Shown: one piece after another, positions 42,375 through 51,340 of the stretch
How the letters are laid out: every line of letters begins with the position of its first letter
Position numbering within the stretch: the stretch's first letter is position 1
NCBI GenBank assembly: GCA_003279945.1
Contig: QCGK01000002.1
Coordinates: 62,001-126,000, forward strand
Length of the DNA stretch: 64,000 nt
Direction: 5' to 3'
DNA from: Prochlorococcus sp. AG-388-A01
GTDB taxonomy: Bacteria; Cyanobacteriota; Cyanobacteriia; PCC-6307; Cyanobiaceae
Position numbers and translations under genes: made by a program
The notes under the pieces: model-generated
The model's database searches: none
What the model saw: the letters and a program-made list of their open reading frames with translations, nothing else
Told to the model about the DNA's origin: nothing

Positions 42375-43109
42375 GTGACTGACAAATTTCAAAATGATAT
42401 TAATAATCTTGTTGAAGAACTTAATTTTAAAGGGGCGGGGGATTTTAAATTAATTGTTTTACTTGGTTTGTTGGGAGATTTTGACAGCTTTGAATATACA
42501 ATAAATTTAAAAAATTTCATCGATAATCATCAAGATATAAATTTGGATATTTTTGCCATTGCCATTGGTAACCAAAATGGGAAACAAAAATTTTGCAAAT
42601 TCACTGGCTTTCGTGAAGAAAATTTAATAGTTGTTTCTGATAATCAAATTCATAATAATCTTAAAGCCTCAGAAGGTTTAGATATAGGTTTAGGAGGTTG
42701 GATCAATATGCTTTTGATGCTATCTGGGATAAATTCTTTTAAAACAATTAAAGAAGTTATTAGAGGTTATACGGGCGACCGAAAAGCAAAGCAAATCTAT
42801 TCAGAATTTGACAAAATTGACATTTTTAAATTTCTAAAATTTTCAGGCAATTCTTTTAAACAGGTTTTCGGAGATGGTTATTTAAGACCATTTGAATTGG
42901 CAACATTTAGATTAAACAATATGAATGAAATAATACAAAATTGGGGTGATTATATTCTTAATGCAAAATATCTTCCTCAAAGAGGAGCTTCCTTTTTATT
43001 AAATGATAAAGATCAAGTTATCTATAAATTTTTTTCTAGTGATGTTCTTGGGTATTCATCAAATATGAGAGATCCTTTAGAATTTTTATCTGATTTAATA
43101 AAAAAATAA
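42375..43109 (+). CDS. Peroxiredoxin-like (AhpC/TSA-2 type) protein lacking the catalytic cysteine, 244 aa
   Basis: Thioredoxin-fold protein like the PRXL2/AhpC-TSA_2 group. FKLIVLLGLLGDFDSFEYTI stands where peroxiredoxins have the peroxidatic PxxxTxxC or CPxC site, but no cysteine is present there; the only cysteine is in KQKFCKF. FELATFRLNNMNE, AKYLPQRGASFLLNDKDQVI and FSSDVLGYSSNMRDPLEFLS form the C-terminal core. GTG start. Redox function by thiol chemistry is therefore unlikely; the role is unknown. Confidence 0.7.
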   Translation: MTDKFQNDINNLVEELNFKGAGDFKLIVLLGLLGDFDSFEYTINLKNFIDNHQDINLDIFAIAIGNQNGKQKFCKFTGFREENLIVVSDNQIHNNLKASEGLDIGLGGWINMLLMLSGINSFKTIKEVIRGYTGDRKAKQIYSEFDKIDIFKFLKFSGNSFKQVFGDGYLRPFELATFRLNNMNEIIQNWGDYILNAKYLPQRGASFLLNDKDQVIYKFFSSDVLGYSSNMRDPLEFLSDLIKK

Positions 43110-43122
43110 GTTTTAAAACTTT

Positions 43123-43389
43123 ATGAATGTAGACATATTTGGATATCTCGCCGCAATTTTAACAACAGCTGCATTTCTTCCTCAATTGATAAAGACTCTA
43201 AAAACAAAAAAGGCAGACGATGTTTCTTTGACAACTTTAATAATGTTTATTATTGGAGTTCTGTTTTGGATTATTTACGGTTATAAAATTTCTTCAACAC
43301 CAATATTGATTGCTAATTTAATTACCTTGATTTTAAACCTCTTGATATTAATCTCCAAATTATATTTTTCAAAAATCTTAAGTAAGTAA
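43123..43389 (+). CDS. SemiSWEET sugar transporter, 88 aa
   Basis: Three-helix PQ-loop (MtN3/saliva) unit that dimerises to a sugar pore. Helix 1 carries the PQ motif (FGYLAAILTTAAFLPQLIKT), helix 2 LTTLIMFIIGVLFWIIYGYK and helix 3 ILIANLITLILNLLILISKL. Basic loop KTLKTKKADDVS. Length (~86-95) and order are exactly those of SemiSWEETs. It follows the peroxiredoxin-like gene by 13 bases. Substrate not determined by sequence. Confidence 0.92.
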   Translation: MNVDIFGYLAAILTTAAFLPQLIKTLKTKKADDVSLTTLIMFIIGVLFWIIYGYKISSTPILIANLITLILNLLILISKLYFSKILSK

Positions 43390-43458
43390 TATTTATCTTA
43401 ATAGTATTAAATTATTGAGATATTAATTCAATGTTATTTATCATAAAATAAATCGTTA

Positions 43459-43689
43459 ATGATCTTGAAAACTTCAAAATGCTGGGTTTGGTTTAAAGGT
43501 AGCCTTAGTAATAATGGTTTTTGGAAAGAGGGGTTTACTTGTACTTTTGATGAGAAACCAGGAGTTTTAATAGAGAGTCCTGCTTACGTTACTTGCAGGG
43601 TTCCGACTTGGAGGGTTTTGACTAAAGAACCAGAAGATTTATATAAATCTCCTTTAATTCCTGATAAAGCAATATGGAAAATTATTTAA
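43459..43689 (+). CDS. Conserved cyanobacterial hypothetical protein, 76 aa
   Basis: ATG 43459. The sequence KCWVWFKGSLSNNGFWKEGF, TCTFDEKPGVLIESPAYVTC and RVPTWRVLTKEPEDLYKSPL is rich in Trp and Cys and clearly protein-like. I believe it is conserved among marine picocyanobacteria but cannot name a family. No signal peptide or membrane segment. Confidence 0.7.
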   Translation: MILKTSKCWVWFKGSLSNNGFWKEGFTCTFDEKPGVLIESPAYVTCRVPTWRVLTKEPEDLYKSPLIPDKAIWKII

Positions 43690-43764
43690 CTTATCCATGC
43701 ATTAATAAAAACTTTTTGACTGTGCTGTGGCAAGTTAATATTGCTTTATTAATTACTTAATACC

Positions 43765-44676
43765 ATCTACTCACTCTTTGTAAATATTATCCCTTTTTTA
43801 ATTTTTGGTTTTTTTCTTGGGAAAAAGAATCCAAATATTTCTAAATATATTTCAAGACCTTTAATAAGATTTGGGATTCCATTAAGTGTAATGGGTCTTT
43901 TATTAAAAGAAGGTATAGATGTAAACCTTATTACAAGCGCATCTTTAGCATTTTCTCTTATTGGTATTTTAATAATTCTGATAAATATATGCCCAATATT
44001 TAAAAATAGTCTTCCAAATTACACTTTGCAGATGGCAGGCCTAATAGGTAACACATCATTTCTTGGAATACCAGTTGCGATAGCTCTTCTACCTTCAACA
44101 ACTATTAACTTCACTATCGGATTTGACTTAGGAACAACACTATTCGCATGGATATTTGGACCTTTTTTTCTACAAGAAAAATCCCAAAACAAGAACATCC
44201 TAAATATCCAAGGATTATTAAACGCATTGATAAATAGTCCTGCATCAAGAGGAATAATTGGTGTACTTGTGGCATATCTTTTCGATCTAAATGAAATATT
44301 AGGTAATTACCTTTGGATACCTGCAAGAATAGTTATCGGTTTGGCAATAATAATTGTAGGAACAAGACTTGGGATAATAACAAATCAAAAGGGCAAAATT
44401 TTTGATCTTAAAGAAGAAATTAAATTCTCAATTTTATTAAAGTTATTTATTCTTCCTTTTATTGTTTTTTTAATAAGCAAATTTTTGAGTTTTGACTTCT
44501 ATCAGTCATCAGCAGTAATACTTCAGGCTGGAACCCCAACGGCAATATCAACAATTTTAATGGCAGAGGCTTATGACGTAAAACAAAAAATCGCTTCAAA
44601 AATTCTTTTTACTACAACTTTAATTTCAATTATTACAATTCCTCTCTTAAAAATTCTCCTAAACACATTAAACTAA
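43765..44676 (+). CDS. AEC-family permease (auxin-efflux-carrier/malonate type), ~304 aa, start unresolved
   Basis: Ten-helix AEC transporter: TLQMAGLIGNTSFLGIPVAI (the conserved N-x-x-x-x-G-x-P motif of helix 4), INSPASRGIIGVLVAYLFD, LKLFILPFIVFLISKFL and AVILQAGTPTAISTILMAEA. The first standard start is ATG 43891, giving 261 aa without helix 1. The frame is open to 43753 and encodes SLFVNIIPFLIFGFFLGKKN and SKYISRPLIRFGIPLSVMG, a normal AEC N-terminus, but with no ATG, GTG or TTG. I place the start tentatively at ATC 43765. The gene may use a rare start or have lost it. Confidence 0.75.
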   Translation: MYSLFVNIIPFLIFGFFLGKKNPNISKYISRPLIRFGIPLSVMGLLLKEGIDVNLITSASLAFSLIGILIILINICPIFKNSLPNYTLQMAGLIGNTSFLGIPVAIALLPSTTINFTIGFDLGTTLFAWIFGPFFLQEKSQNKNILNIQGLLNALINSPASRGIIGVLVAYLFDLNEILGNYLWIPARIVIGLAIIIVGTRLGIITNQKGKIFDLKEEIKFSILLKLFILPFIVFLISKFLSFDFYQSSAVILQAGTPTAISTILMAEAYDVKQKIASKILFTTTLISIITIPLLKILLNTLN

Positions 44677-44759
44677 ATCTTAGTAAGTAAAAGTGCATGA
44701 TTAATGAATAATGTAAAGATTATATCCTGATAACTACATAATGTCTTAAGATTTAGGTT

Positions 44760-45011
44760 ATGAAGTCAGCGAACCCTGAAAATGAATATATCCCTTTAGA
44801 CCTCAGGATTTCTGTGAGGAGGGATACTCTAAGGCTAATCTCAGAGATGGCTCAGGATATGGGAATAAGCATTAATGAGGTTTTTAGTTTTTTAGCCGAA
44901 GATTCTGTCATCGATCTCGAATTATTTGAAGATTTGAATGAAATTAAAATCCCTAGTAAGTGCAGCATTGATGATCTTAAAAACGCCCTTCTTAAGAAGA
45001 GGCTTTGTTAA
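44760..45011 (+). CDS. Small hypothetical protein, possibly ribbon-helix-helix, 83 aa
   Basis: ATG 44760. LDLRISVRRDTLRLISEMAQ followed by DMGISINEVFSFLAEDSV resembles a short strand plus two helices of RHH/CopG-like DNA-binding proteins, then an acidic linker and a basic C-terminus (LKNALLKKRLC). The DNA-binding idea is an inference. Its last four bases overlap the end of the convergent glycosyltransferase gene. Confidence 0.65.
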   Translation: MKSANPENEYIPLDLRISVRRDTLRLISEMAQDMGISINEVFSFLAEDSVIDLELFEDLNEIKIPSKCSIDDLKNALLKKRLC

Positions 45012-46813
45012 AATTTCTCAACTTTTCTATTTTTCCAGTCAGATTTAAAACCGCTATTAACTAAAAATTCCGAATACTTATTTAAATCACTTTTCTTAAT
45101 TCGCCACAAATTATAAATCCCATATTCACCCAATTTTTGATGATTAATATTTGACCAGTGCTGTTCGCGTGAAGAGTATAGATCTATCACCACCAATAAA
45201 GATTTGTTTTCATAATCAGGTTGGTCCTCATAATTTTCTCTCCTATCAGTATTTAGCCTATCTGAAAGATTAATTAATCCTTCTTGAGTATTTGGTTCAT
45301 AAAAAACTATTTGTCTCGAATAATAATGTAAGGAGGGTTTTCTTATCCCAATCATTGCTAAAGTTTCCTCCCCCTCACGAATATGTGAAATTAGTTTTGA
45401 GATATTCCTCAAAGGTAATTGTCTAGAGTTATCTGCTAATTTTCTAATTGGCGACATCAAAAAAGATTGACCTATTAAAAATAAAATTTGAAGATAAAGA
45501 AAGATATTTTTGGATTTTAAAGAAAGTAAAATTATTGCAAGAAGAGTAAATGAAGAGAAGAACAATTTGGCTTTAAAAATTATTCCAGAACTTATTAGTT
45601 CAGATGCAAGATTTGGCATTTCAGGATCATTTATTGAACTTAACCAAATATTTGAGAAAAAGAATGATATTGAGACGCCAAATAATATTAAAATATTGAA
45701 AATCCATAAATATAAATAATTTTTATTTGAATTTTTTAAGTTTATAAAGCTATTACTAATTAAGATTGCTGCTGCTGGAATTGCTGGCAACCAATAACTT
45801 GGCAGTTTCGTGGCAGAAATACTAAAGAAGATTAAAACTGATGATAACCAACATAGTGAATAGGTATAAAGTGTTTCAGAGACATTGATACTATCTTTTG
45901 AATTTTTCAAGAAATCCTTAAATGCTTTAAATATCCCGTAATACAAAAAAGGGGTAAATGGTAACGAAGCCAATATCATTATGTAAAGAAAAAACCAGAA
46001 TGGTTCTGAATGATTATTTACAACTGAAGTATATCTCTGGAAATTATGATAACCAAAAAAGTTATCCCAAAAAGGCTTTCCCTCTTTTATGAGTTCTAAG
46101 ATGTACCATGGAACGCTTATCAGCATTGTTATTAAAAAACCTTTCTTAGGGTTTATCTTGCAGAGCAACGTTTTCCAATCCTTCTGACTCAATAAGAAGG
46201 ATGTAATAGTTAACGTTGCCAAAACAAATGCAACAGGTCCTTTAGTTAAAATTGCTAACCCTAAAAATACCCAAGCTGAAATGCATTGTTCATTATTTTC
46301 ACTTGCCATTCTTCTCCAAAACAACAAAAGGCTGATACCTAAGGTTCCAGTTAAAAGAGCATCACTAACTGCAGTTCTACTCCAGATAATTATTAAAGGA
46401 GATAGAGCAAAGCCTAATGATGCAACTATTGGAGTGAGGAATTGCTTATCACCTTGCTGTGGCCAACAAAATAACGTATCTCCAATCATCAACATTAAAA
46501 ATAATGATCCCAAAGCTGAAGGGAGTCTTGCTGAGAGTGTACCGAAACTATCCCAAATCTCGTTTTTTGGTAATGAGTAAAAAAAACCCATTAGCCAATA
46601 TATTAGTGGAGGCTTATCGAAACGGAATATTCCATTGACTTTTGGAGTTAACCAGTCACCAGATTCACTCATTGCCCTTGCAGCAGCAGCAAATAAAGGG
46701 GGAGTTTCATCAACAAGTCCTGTACTGCCTAAACCTGAGATAAATATTGTGATCCCACAAACTAAAACGATCAATAAGCTTAAAAGTCTTTTTTTTGATT
46801 TCAGAAAAATCAT
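45008..46813 (-). CDS. GT39/ArnT-like membrane glycosyltransferase, 601 aa
   Basis: Dolichyl/polyprenyl-phosphate sugar-dependent glycosyltransferase of the PMT/ArnT superfamily. About 12 membrane helices. The first lumenal loop has the acidic motif LVDETPPLFAAAARAMSESG, then RFDKPPLIYWLMGFFYSLP, and WSRTAVSDALLTGTLGISLL. A soluble C-terminal ~150 residues holds IRKPSLHYYSRQIVFYEPNT. The acceptor is probably cell-surface lipid or protein. It clusters with the GT4 gene to its right. Confidence 0.88.
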   Translation of the reverse strand: MIFLKSKKRLLSLLIVLVCGITIFISGLGSTGLVDETPPLFAAAARAMSESGDWLTPKVNGIFRFDKPPLIYWLMGFFYSLPKNEIWDSFGTLSARLPSALGSLFLMLMIGDTLFCWPQQGDKQFLTPIVASLGFALSPLIIIWSRTAVSDALLTGTLGISLLLFWRRMASENNEQCISAWVFLGLAILTKGPVAFVLATLTITSFLLSQKDWKTLLCKINPKKGFLITMLISVPWYILELIKEGKPFWDNFFGYHNFQRYTSVVNNHSEPFWFFLYIMILASLPFTPFLYYGIFKAFKDFLKNSKDSINVSETLYTYSLCWLSSVLIFFSISATKLPSYWLPAIPAAAILISNSFINLKNSNKNYLYLWIFNILILFGVSISFFFSNIWLSSINDPEMPNLASELISSGIIFKAKLFFSSFTLLAIILLSLKSKNIFLYLQILFLIGQSFLMSPIRKLADNSRQLPLRNISKLISHIREGEETLAMIGIRKPSLHYYSRQIVFYEPNTQEGLINLSDRLNTDRRENYEDQPDYENKSLLVVIDLYSSREQHWSNINHQKLGEYGIYNLWRIKKSDLNKYSEFLVNSGFKSDWKNRKVEKF

Positions 46814-46828
46814 TTAAAAATATTAATT

Positions 46829-47905
46829 TTATTTATATTCGTGAATTACCTTATTAAGCCAGTTCAAAACCTTGTTAGCAAATATATCTGTGGAGGCATT
46901 TTTCTCTACCCATTCTCTACATTTCTTGCGCTTTATTTTTTCAATAATCTCTACATAGGAAAGCATATTTTTTTTATCATCAGGATCAACAAGAAACCCC
47001 GTTTGCCCATGCTGAATAATTTCACTAGGTCCTCCCCTTTTATAAGCTATAACTGGTACCCCACAGGCTAAAGCTTCAACAATAACGTTCCCGTATGCCT
47101 CATTCCATTTCGGAGTATTTAATAACACCCTACATTTACCAAGTTCTTTTTGTAATTCATAGGTTGATAAAAAACCCATCCAATCTATAGTTCCTTGAGG
47201 AAAAGATTGTTCTATCTTTGAAGCATAGCTCTTATCTTCTATGACTCCCCAAACTTTTAGTTTTTCGCCAAGTTCATTTGCAACAAAAACTGCATCCTCT
47301 AAACCTTTCTCCGGAGCCACTCTCCCAACCCACGCCAAAGGCCCCTTTACTGAATCTTGGAAAGTATAATTATCTAATTTAAAACCATTACCAATAATTA
47401 TTGGTTTCTTTACAAATGGATAATCATAAGCTTGTATTTTTGAATGAAAAGCAAAATTATATGGACGTTTAGCATAAACCTTTGAAATTAAATTATTAAT
47501 TACTGAACTCTCAGAGCCCATACTGATAATGTGCGCAATGGGTATCTCTACATTTAATGTCATCCAAATAGGCAACCAATCATAAGACATATTCAGTAGT
47601 ACATCTGCCTTCTTAGCAATATCTAATCCCTTCTCAAGCATTCCTGCCAAAAGTGAATCATCTGGGATAATTACGGGAGAATTGTAATTTTGATGCTGCC
47701 AACTAATTTGATCTTTACCTTCTACAAAATGTAATTTTACTTTTTCATTACTAACATATAATTTTGAGTTTTTAGGGGCTATCACCTCCACAGAATGTCC
47801 TAAAGAAAGCAAGCCTGAAACTAAAGAGTTTAAAGTTAATTCAACTCCTCCACCTTTGCCGCTTCCAAGGAAACCCATTGGAGTACTAATCAAAACTATG
47901 CGCAT
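46829..47905 (-). CDS. Glycosyltransferase family 4 protein, 358 aa
   Basis: GT-B fold retaining glycosyltransferase. N-terminal glycine-rich donor/acceptor region MRIVLISTPMGFLGSGKGGG and VELTLNSLVSGLLSLGHSVE; C-terminal GPLAWVGRVAPEKGLEDAVF, and the E-x7-E nucleotide-sugar motif NEAYGNVIVEALACGVPVIA followed by KRGGPSEIIQHGQTGFLVDP. Probably exopolysaccharide or lipopolysaccharide synthesis. Same strand as the GT39 gene, 15 bases apart. Confidence 0.93.
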   Translation of the reverse strand: MRIVLISTPMGFLGSGKGGGVELTLNSLVSGLLSLGHSVEVIAPKNSKLYVSNEKVKLHFVEGKDQISWQHQNYNSPVIIPDDSLLAGMLEKGLDIAKKADVLLNMSYDWLPIWMTLNVEIPIAHIISMGSESSVINNLISKVYAKRPYNFAFHSKIQAYDYPFVKKPIIIGNGFKLDNYTFQDSVKGPLAWVGRVAPEKGLEDAVFVANELGEKLKVWGVIEDKSYASKIEQSFPQGTIDWMGFLSTYELQKELGKCRVLLNTPKWNEAYGNVIVEALACGVPVIAYKRGGPSEIIQHGQTGFLVDPDDKKNMLSYVEIIEKIKRKKCREWVEKNASTDIFANKVLNWLNKVIHEYK

Positions 47906-47933
47906 TATTTATACTTTTACAGCAAGAAACCAA

Positions 47934-48875
47934 TTAAATACTATTATCAGTGTATTTATTTTCCCACAGAGACCTTCTCTGACTAACAAAAAATACAGAA
48001 ATAAGCACAAAAACTACACCTATCCACTGAACAATAGTGAGTCTCTCATCTAACCAAACACCTCCGCTTAGAAGAGCAAATACAGGAGTTAAAAATGCAA
48101 GAGTACTAAATCCAGTTATTTCTTTATTATTAGCAAAATAGAAAAACAATCCATAAGCTATTGCTCCCCCAAAAATACTTGCAAATGACATCAGTCCCCA
48201 ATCAAATATTGACCAGTCAGGGATTATTTCGAAATTTGATTGTAAGCAATGCTTAATAAGCAAGGGTACACTCCCAAAAACCATATGCCAGCCCGTAACT
48301 GCAACTGGATCACTTTTGGTGCAGGTGAATCTAATTAAAATAGTCCCCACTGCCATAGCAAGAGAAGCTGCAAGCATCCAGAGCTCTCCAAAGTTAAAAG
48401 CCATATCACTCATTGCAGTATCAGACATTAACCACAAGTTACCTAGAAATTCTTGAGGAACACCCAAGAATACTATTCCTCCTAAACCAAAAAGTAAGCC
48501 TAACCATCCTATTGGATTGATTAAATTCCCAAAAATTGCCCTTGCTAAAATAGCCACCAAAAGCGGTTGAGAATCAATCAGTACAGAGCCTAAACCTGCT
48601 CCAGTTTTTTCAATACCATAAGTAAGAAACAACTGAAAAAAAGTGGCGTCCACAATTGTAAAAACAAAAAACCACTTCAAATCGCACTTATAAATCTTCA
48701 AATCTCTTTTAAACAAATATGTTGTAATTAGAACAAGAATTCCTGCAGGAAGTAATCTTAAAGAAGCCACAAAATCTGGTCCAGCACTAGATACCAAGGG
48801 AGTCATCGCCGCCATTGAAGTACCCCAAAGTGCAAAAGGGAGTATCATTAAAAACCAATTTAGGATTGAATTCAT
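47934..48875 (-). CDS. EamA/DMT-superfamily transporter, 313 aa
   Basis: Ten hydrophobic helices in two EamA repeats. Repeat 1 begins FLMILPFALWGTSMAAMTPL and contains LLPAGILVLITTYLF; repeat 2 begins FGELWMLAASLAMAVGTILI and ends GGVWLDERLTIVQWIGVVFV. Family members export amino acids or other metabolites. Substrate unknown. Leftward, same strand as the two glycosyltransferases; divergent from sppA. Confidence 0.9.
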   Translation of the reverse strand: MNSILNWFLMILPFALWGTSMAAMTPLVSSAGPDFVASLRLLPAGILVLITTYLFKRDLKIYKCDLKWFFVFTIVDATFFQLFLTYGIEKTGAGLGSVLIDSQPLLVAILARAIFGNLINPIGWLGLLFGLGGIVFLGVPQEFLGNLWLMSDTAMSDMAFNFGELWMLAASLAMAVGTILIRFTCTKSDPVAVTGWHMVFGSVPLLIKHCLQSNFEIIPDWSIFDWGLMSFASIFGGAIAYGLFFYFANNKEITGFSTLAFLTPVFALLSGGVWLDERLTIVQWIGVVFVLISVFFVSQRRSLWENKYTDNSI

Positions 48876-48927
48876 TAGGTCTGCTGATAATCTTTTTAAA
48901 GTAGTTTTATGTATTTACCTTAAAAGA

Positions 48928-49737
48928 ATGATTTGGCCTTTTAGACGAAAGTCAAAAAAAAGAATGGCTCGTATCGTAATCGATGAGCCTATAACTAGTT
49001 CAACAAGAGTTTCTGTCCTCAAAGCTCTTAAACAGATAGAGGATAGAGAATTTCCTGCTTTAATCGTGAGAATTGACTCACCAGGAGGTACTGTTGGGGA
49101 TAGCCAAGAAATATACTCTGCTATTAAAAGACTAAAAGATAAAGGATGTAAAGTCATTGCTAGTTTTGGGAACATATCGGCATCTGGAGGAGTTTACATC
49201 GGGGTTGCATCTGACAAAATAGTTGCGAATCCAGGGACTATTACAGGATCTATAGGTGTAATTATAAGAGGAAATAATTTATCTGAACTATTAGATAAAA
49301 TTGGCATAAAATTCGAAACTGTTAAAAGTGGCGTATTTAAAGATATACTCTCTCCTGATAAATCTTTAAGTGAAGAAGGTAGAGCGCTACTTCAAGGGCT
49401 TATAGATGAAAGCTACAAACAATTCACAGAAGCTGTAGCCGAAGGAAGAAATTTGCCTGTCGAAGAAGTAAGAAAATTCGCGGATGGAAGAATTTTCACT
49501 GGAACGCAAGCTAAAGAATTAGGTCTTGTTGATGAAGTTGGGGATGAATTTGATGCAAGAGAACTTGCTGCAAAGATGGTCAATATTGATCCTAAAATTC
49601 AACCCTTAACATTTGGTAAGAAAAAAAAGAAAATACTTGGAATAATCCCTGGTAGTAAAATTGTTGAAAAAGTTATAAATAATATCTTTTTTGAGATTGA
49701 TTCATCTAATAAATTACTTTGGTTATATAAGCCCTAA
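48928..49737 (+). CDS. sppA: Signal peptide peptidase SppA-type protease (S49), 269 aa
   Basis: Single-domain S49 protease. ALIVRIDSPGGTVGDSQEIY provides the oxyanion and substrate strand, and GNISASGGVYIGVASDKIVA the nucleophile serine region with the following GTITGSIGVIIRGNNLSELL. VKSGVFKDILSPDKSLSEEG and DGRIFTGTQAKELGLVDEVG are family blocks. No N-terminal membrane helix, so cytoplasmic or peripheral. ATG 48928. First gene of a long rightward housekeeping run. Confidence 0.93.
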   Translation: MIWPFRRKSKKRMARIVIDEPITSSTRVSVLKALKQIEDREFPALIVRIDSPGGTVGDSQEIYSAIKRLKDKGCKVIASFGNISASGGVYIGVASDKIVANPGTITGSIGVIIRGNNLSELLDKIGIKFETVKSGVFKDILSPDKSLSEEGRALLQGLIDESYKQFTEAVAEGRNLPVEEVRKFADGRIFTGTQAKELGLVDEVGDEFDARELAAKMVNIDPKIQPLTFGKKKKKILGIIPGSKIVEKVINNIFFEIDSSNKLLWLYKP

Positions 49738-49743
49738 AGTAAT

Positions 49744-50127
49744 ATGTATGAAAAAATGAAAGATGATTATAGAATTACATTTATTCGCGGAGCCACCACT
49801 GCCTCGGGTAATACAGTCAAAGAGATAGAAGATGCTGTGGTGGAATTAATAGATGAGCTAATTTCACGCAACAATCTGATAAAGCAGCACTTATTATCCA
49901 TTACATTTACCGCGACAAAAGATTTGGATGCATGTTTTCCTGCCTCAATTGCAAGAAAATGCAATGGACTTGATTCAGTAGCATTTTTAGACTGTCAACA
50001 AATGTATGTAACTAATGATGTTGATTTTTGTATAAGAGTTATGGCACAAGTTTTATTTCCTCAAAATAAAACTCCTAAACATCCTTATTTGAGAGGCACA
50101 GCAAAATTAAGGCCAGATAGGTGTTAG
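49744..50127 (+). CDS. aroH: Monofunctional chorismate mutase, AroH type, 127 aa
   Basis: Trimeric Bacillus-type AroH chorismate mutase, converting chorismate to prephenate for Phe/Tyr synthesis. Conserved residues appear in TFIRGATTASGNTVKEIEDA (active-site Arg), LLSITFTATKDLDACFPASI and the C-terminal HPYLRGTAKLRPD. Length as usual (~120-130). Six bases after sppA, same strand. Confidence 0.95.
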   Translation: MYEKMKDDYRITFIRGATTASGNTVKEIEDAVVELIDELISRNNLIKQHLLSITFTATKDLDACFPASIARKCNGLDSVAFLDCQQMYVTNDVDFCIRVMAQVLFPQNKTPKHPYLRGTAKLRPDRC

Positions 50128-50197
50128 TCTTATTACATCAATCTTCCATTTTAAAGCTGGATACCTAAATCAATCCCTCATAAAATTTATTTAACCA

Positions 50198-50773
50198 ATG
50201 CTAAAAACAAAGAAATTAGTGTTAAATTTTAAAATTTTAAGGTTTTTTCTTATCCCTACTTTTTTATTTTTTAATCCATTTTTTAGTAACATCCAAGAGG
50301 CTAAAGCAAGCTTAGAATTCCAATGGGATCAAGACTCTTCATACAGAAGATTAAAGTGGTATCAAAAAGAAAATAAAAAAGGATTTAGAAATAAAATTTA
50401 TTTTTTCTTCAAGCCATCTGATAGAACTTCTGAACTCTTAAAAATAAATCTAGCCATCCCCAAAACTTTTAAGTCAACTCTTGATAAAGAAAAAATAAGT
50501 CTTTGCAAGGTGAGGATAGGTGGGTATGAAAATCGAACTAAATGCCTAGAAAATATTCCAGCTGATATTGAAATTAATACTGACGAATCATCATTACGTT
50601 CATTAAACATTTACCCTTATAGCCCAATTCCATTTAATAAAGAAAGTTACGCAATTGTTTTAAAAGTCTTTAATCCAAAAAGGACAGGGCTATATCAATT
50701 TCATTCATATGGGCAACCTAAAGGAAAATCAGTTTCAAGTTATTTAGGAAGTTGGACTATAGTGATCGATTAA
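50198..50773 (+). CDS. Secreted DUF2808 family protein, 191 aa
   Basis: Cyanobacteria-specific exported protein of unknown function. Signal peptide at residues ~1-38 (hydrophobic ILRFFLIPTFLFFNPFF, cleavage near AKA). The mature part has YFFFKPSDRTSELLKINLAI, the conserved cysteine pair (LCKVRIGGY, TKCLENI), SLRSLNIYPYSPIPFNKESY and GLYQFHSYGQPKGKSVSSYL, matching the DUF2808 layout as I recall it. Confidence 0.82.
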   Translation: MLKTKKLVLNFKILRFFLIPTFLFFNPFFSNIQEAKASLEFQWDQDSSYRRLKWYQKENKKGFRNKIYFFFKPSDRTSELLKINLAIPKTFKSTLDKEKISLCKVRIGGYENRTKCLENIPADIEINTDESSLRSLNIYPYSPIPFNKESYAIVLKVFNPKRTGLYQFHSYGQPKGKSVSSYLGSWTIVID

Positions 50774-50803
50774 ATGATAAATTAATTATGGATAATAAAA
50801 AAA

Positions 50804-50941
50804 ATGACTAAAAGAACTTTTGGCGGAACTTCAAGAAAAAGAAAACGTGTATCTGGATTTAGAGTAAGAATGCGTTCTCATACTGGTAGAAGAGTTATTA
50901 AAAGTAGAAGACAAAAAGGTAGAGAAAAGATAGCTGTTTAA
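50804..50941 (+). CDS. rpmH: Ribosomal protein bL34, 45 aa
   Basis: Very basic ribosomal protein. Product [45 protein letters not shown] matches L34 in length and in the FRxRMxTxxGRxVIxxRRxKGR core. ATG 50804, stop 50939-50941. Followed by rnpA after 12 bases, the classical rpmH-rnpA-yidC order. Confidence 0.97.
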   Translation: MTKRTFGGTSRKRKRVSGFRVRMRSHTGRRVIKSRRQKGREKIAV

Positions 50942-50953
50942 CTCTAAATTTAA

Positions 50954-51340
50954 ATGGCCTTACCAAAAGATATGCGTTTAAAAGGTCATAGGACTTTTAA
51001 TTATATTCATAATAACTCTATAAAATATTATGGTAAATTAATGACTTTTAGAGTTGCAAGATCAAATCCTGAAATCCTTTTATCCCATAAATTCCGTAAT
51101 AACTCGAACAATTTGAGGGTTGCAATCGCAATTAGTAAAAAAGTTTCAAAAAAAGCTGTTGAAAGGAACAAAATAAGAAGAATTTTGCAAGAGTGGTTAC
51201 TAACAAACATTCAAAAAATTAATAACCACAAACCTTATTGGTTACTTGTTAACCTTAAGGTTGGGGATTTCTGCAATGATAAAAATAGACTTTTGGAGGA
51301 ATTTCAAAACTTAATGTTCAAATCTCGTCTAATCAAATGA
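50954..51340 (+). CDS. rnpA: Ribonuclease P protein component, 128 aa
   Basis: Protein subunit that assists RNase P RNA in 5' maturation of tRNAs. Starts MALPKDMRLKGHRTFNYIHN; carries the RNP motif VAIAISKKVSKKAVERNKIR RILQEW (RNR-like signature ERNKIRR). The last 4 bases overlap the next gene (ATGA). Confidence 0.95.
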   Translation: MALPKDMRLKGHRTFNYIHNNSIKYYGKLMTFRVARSNPEILLSHKFRNNSNNLRVAIAISKKVSKKAVERNKIRRILQEWLLTNIQKINNHKPYWLLVNLKVGDFCNDKNRLLEEFQNLMFKSRLIK

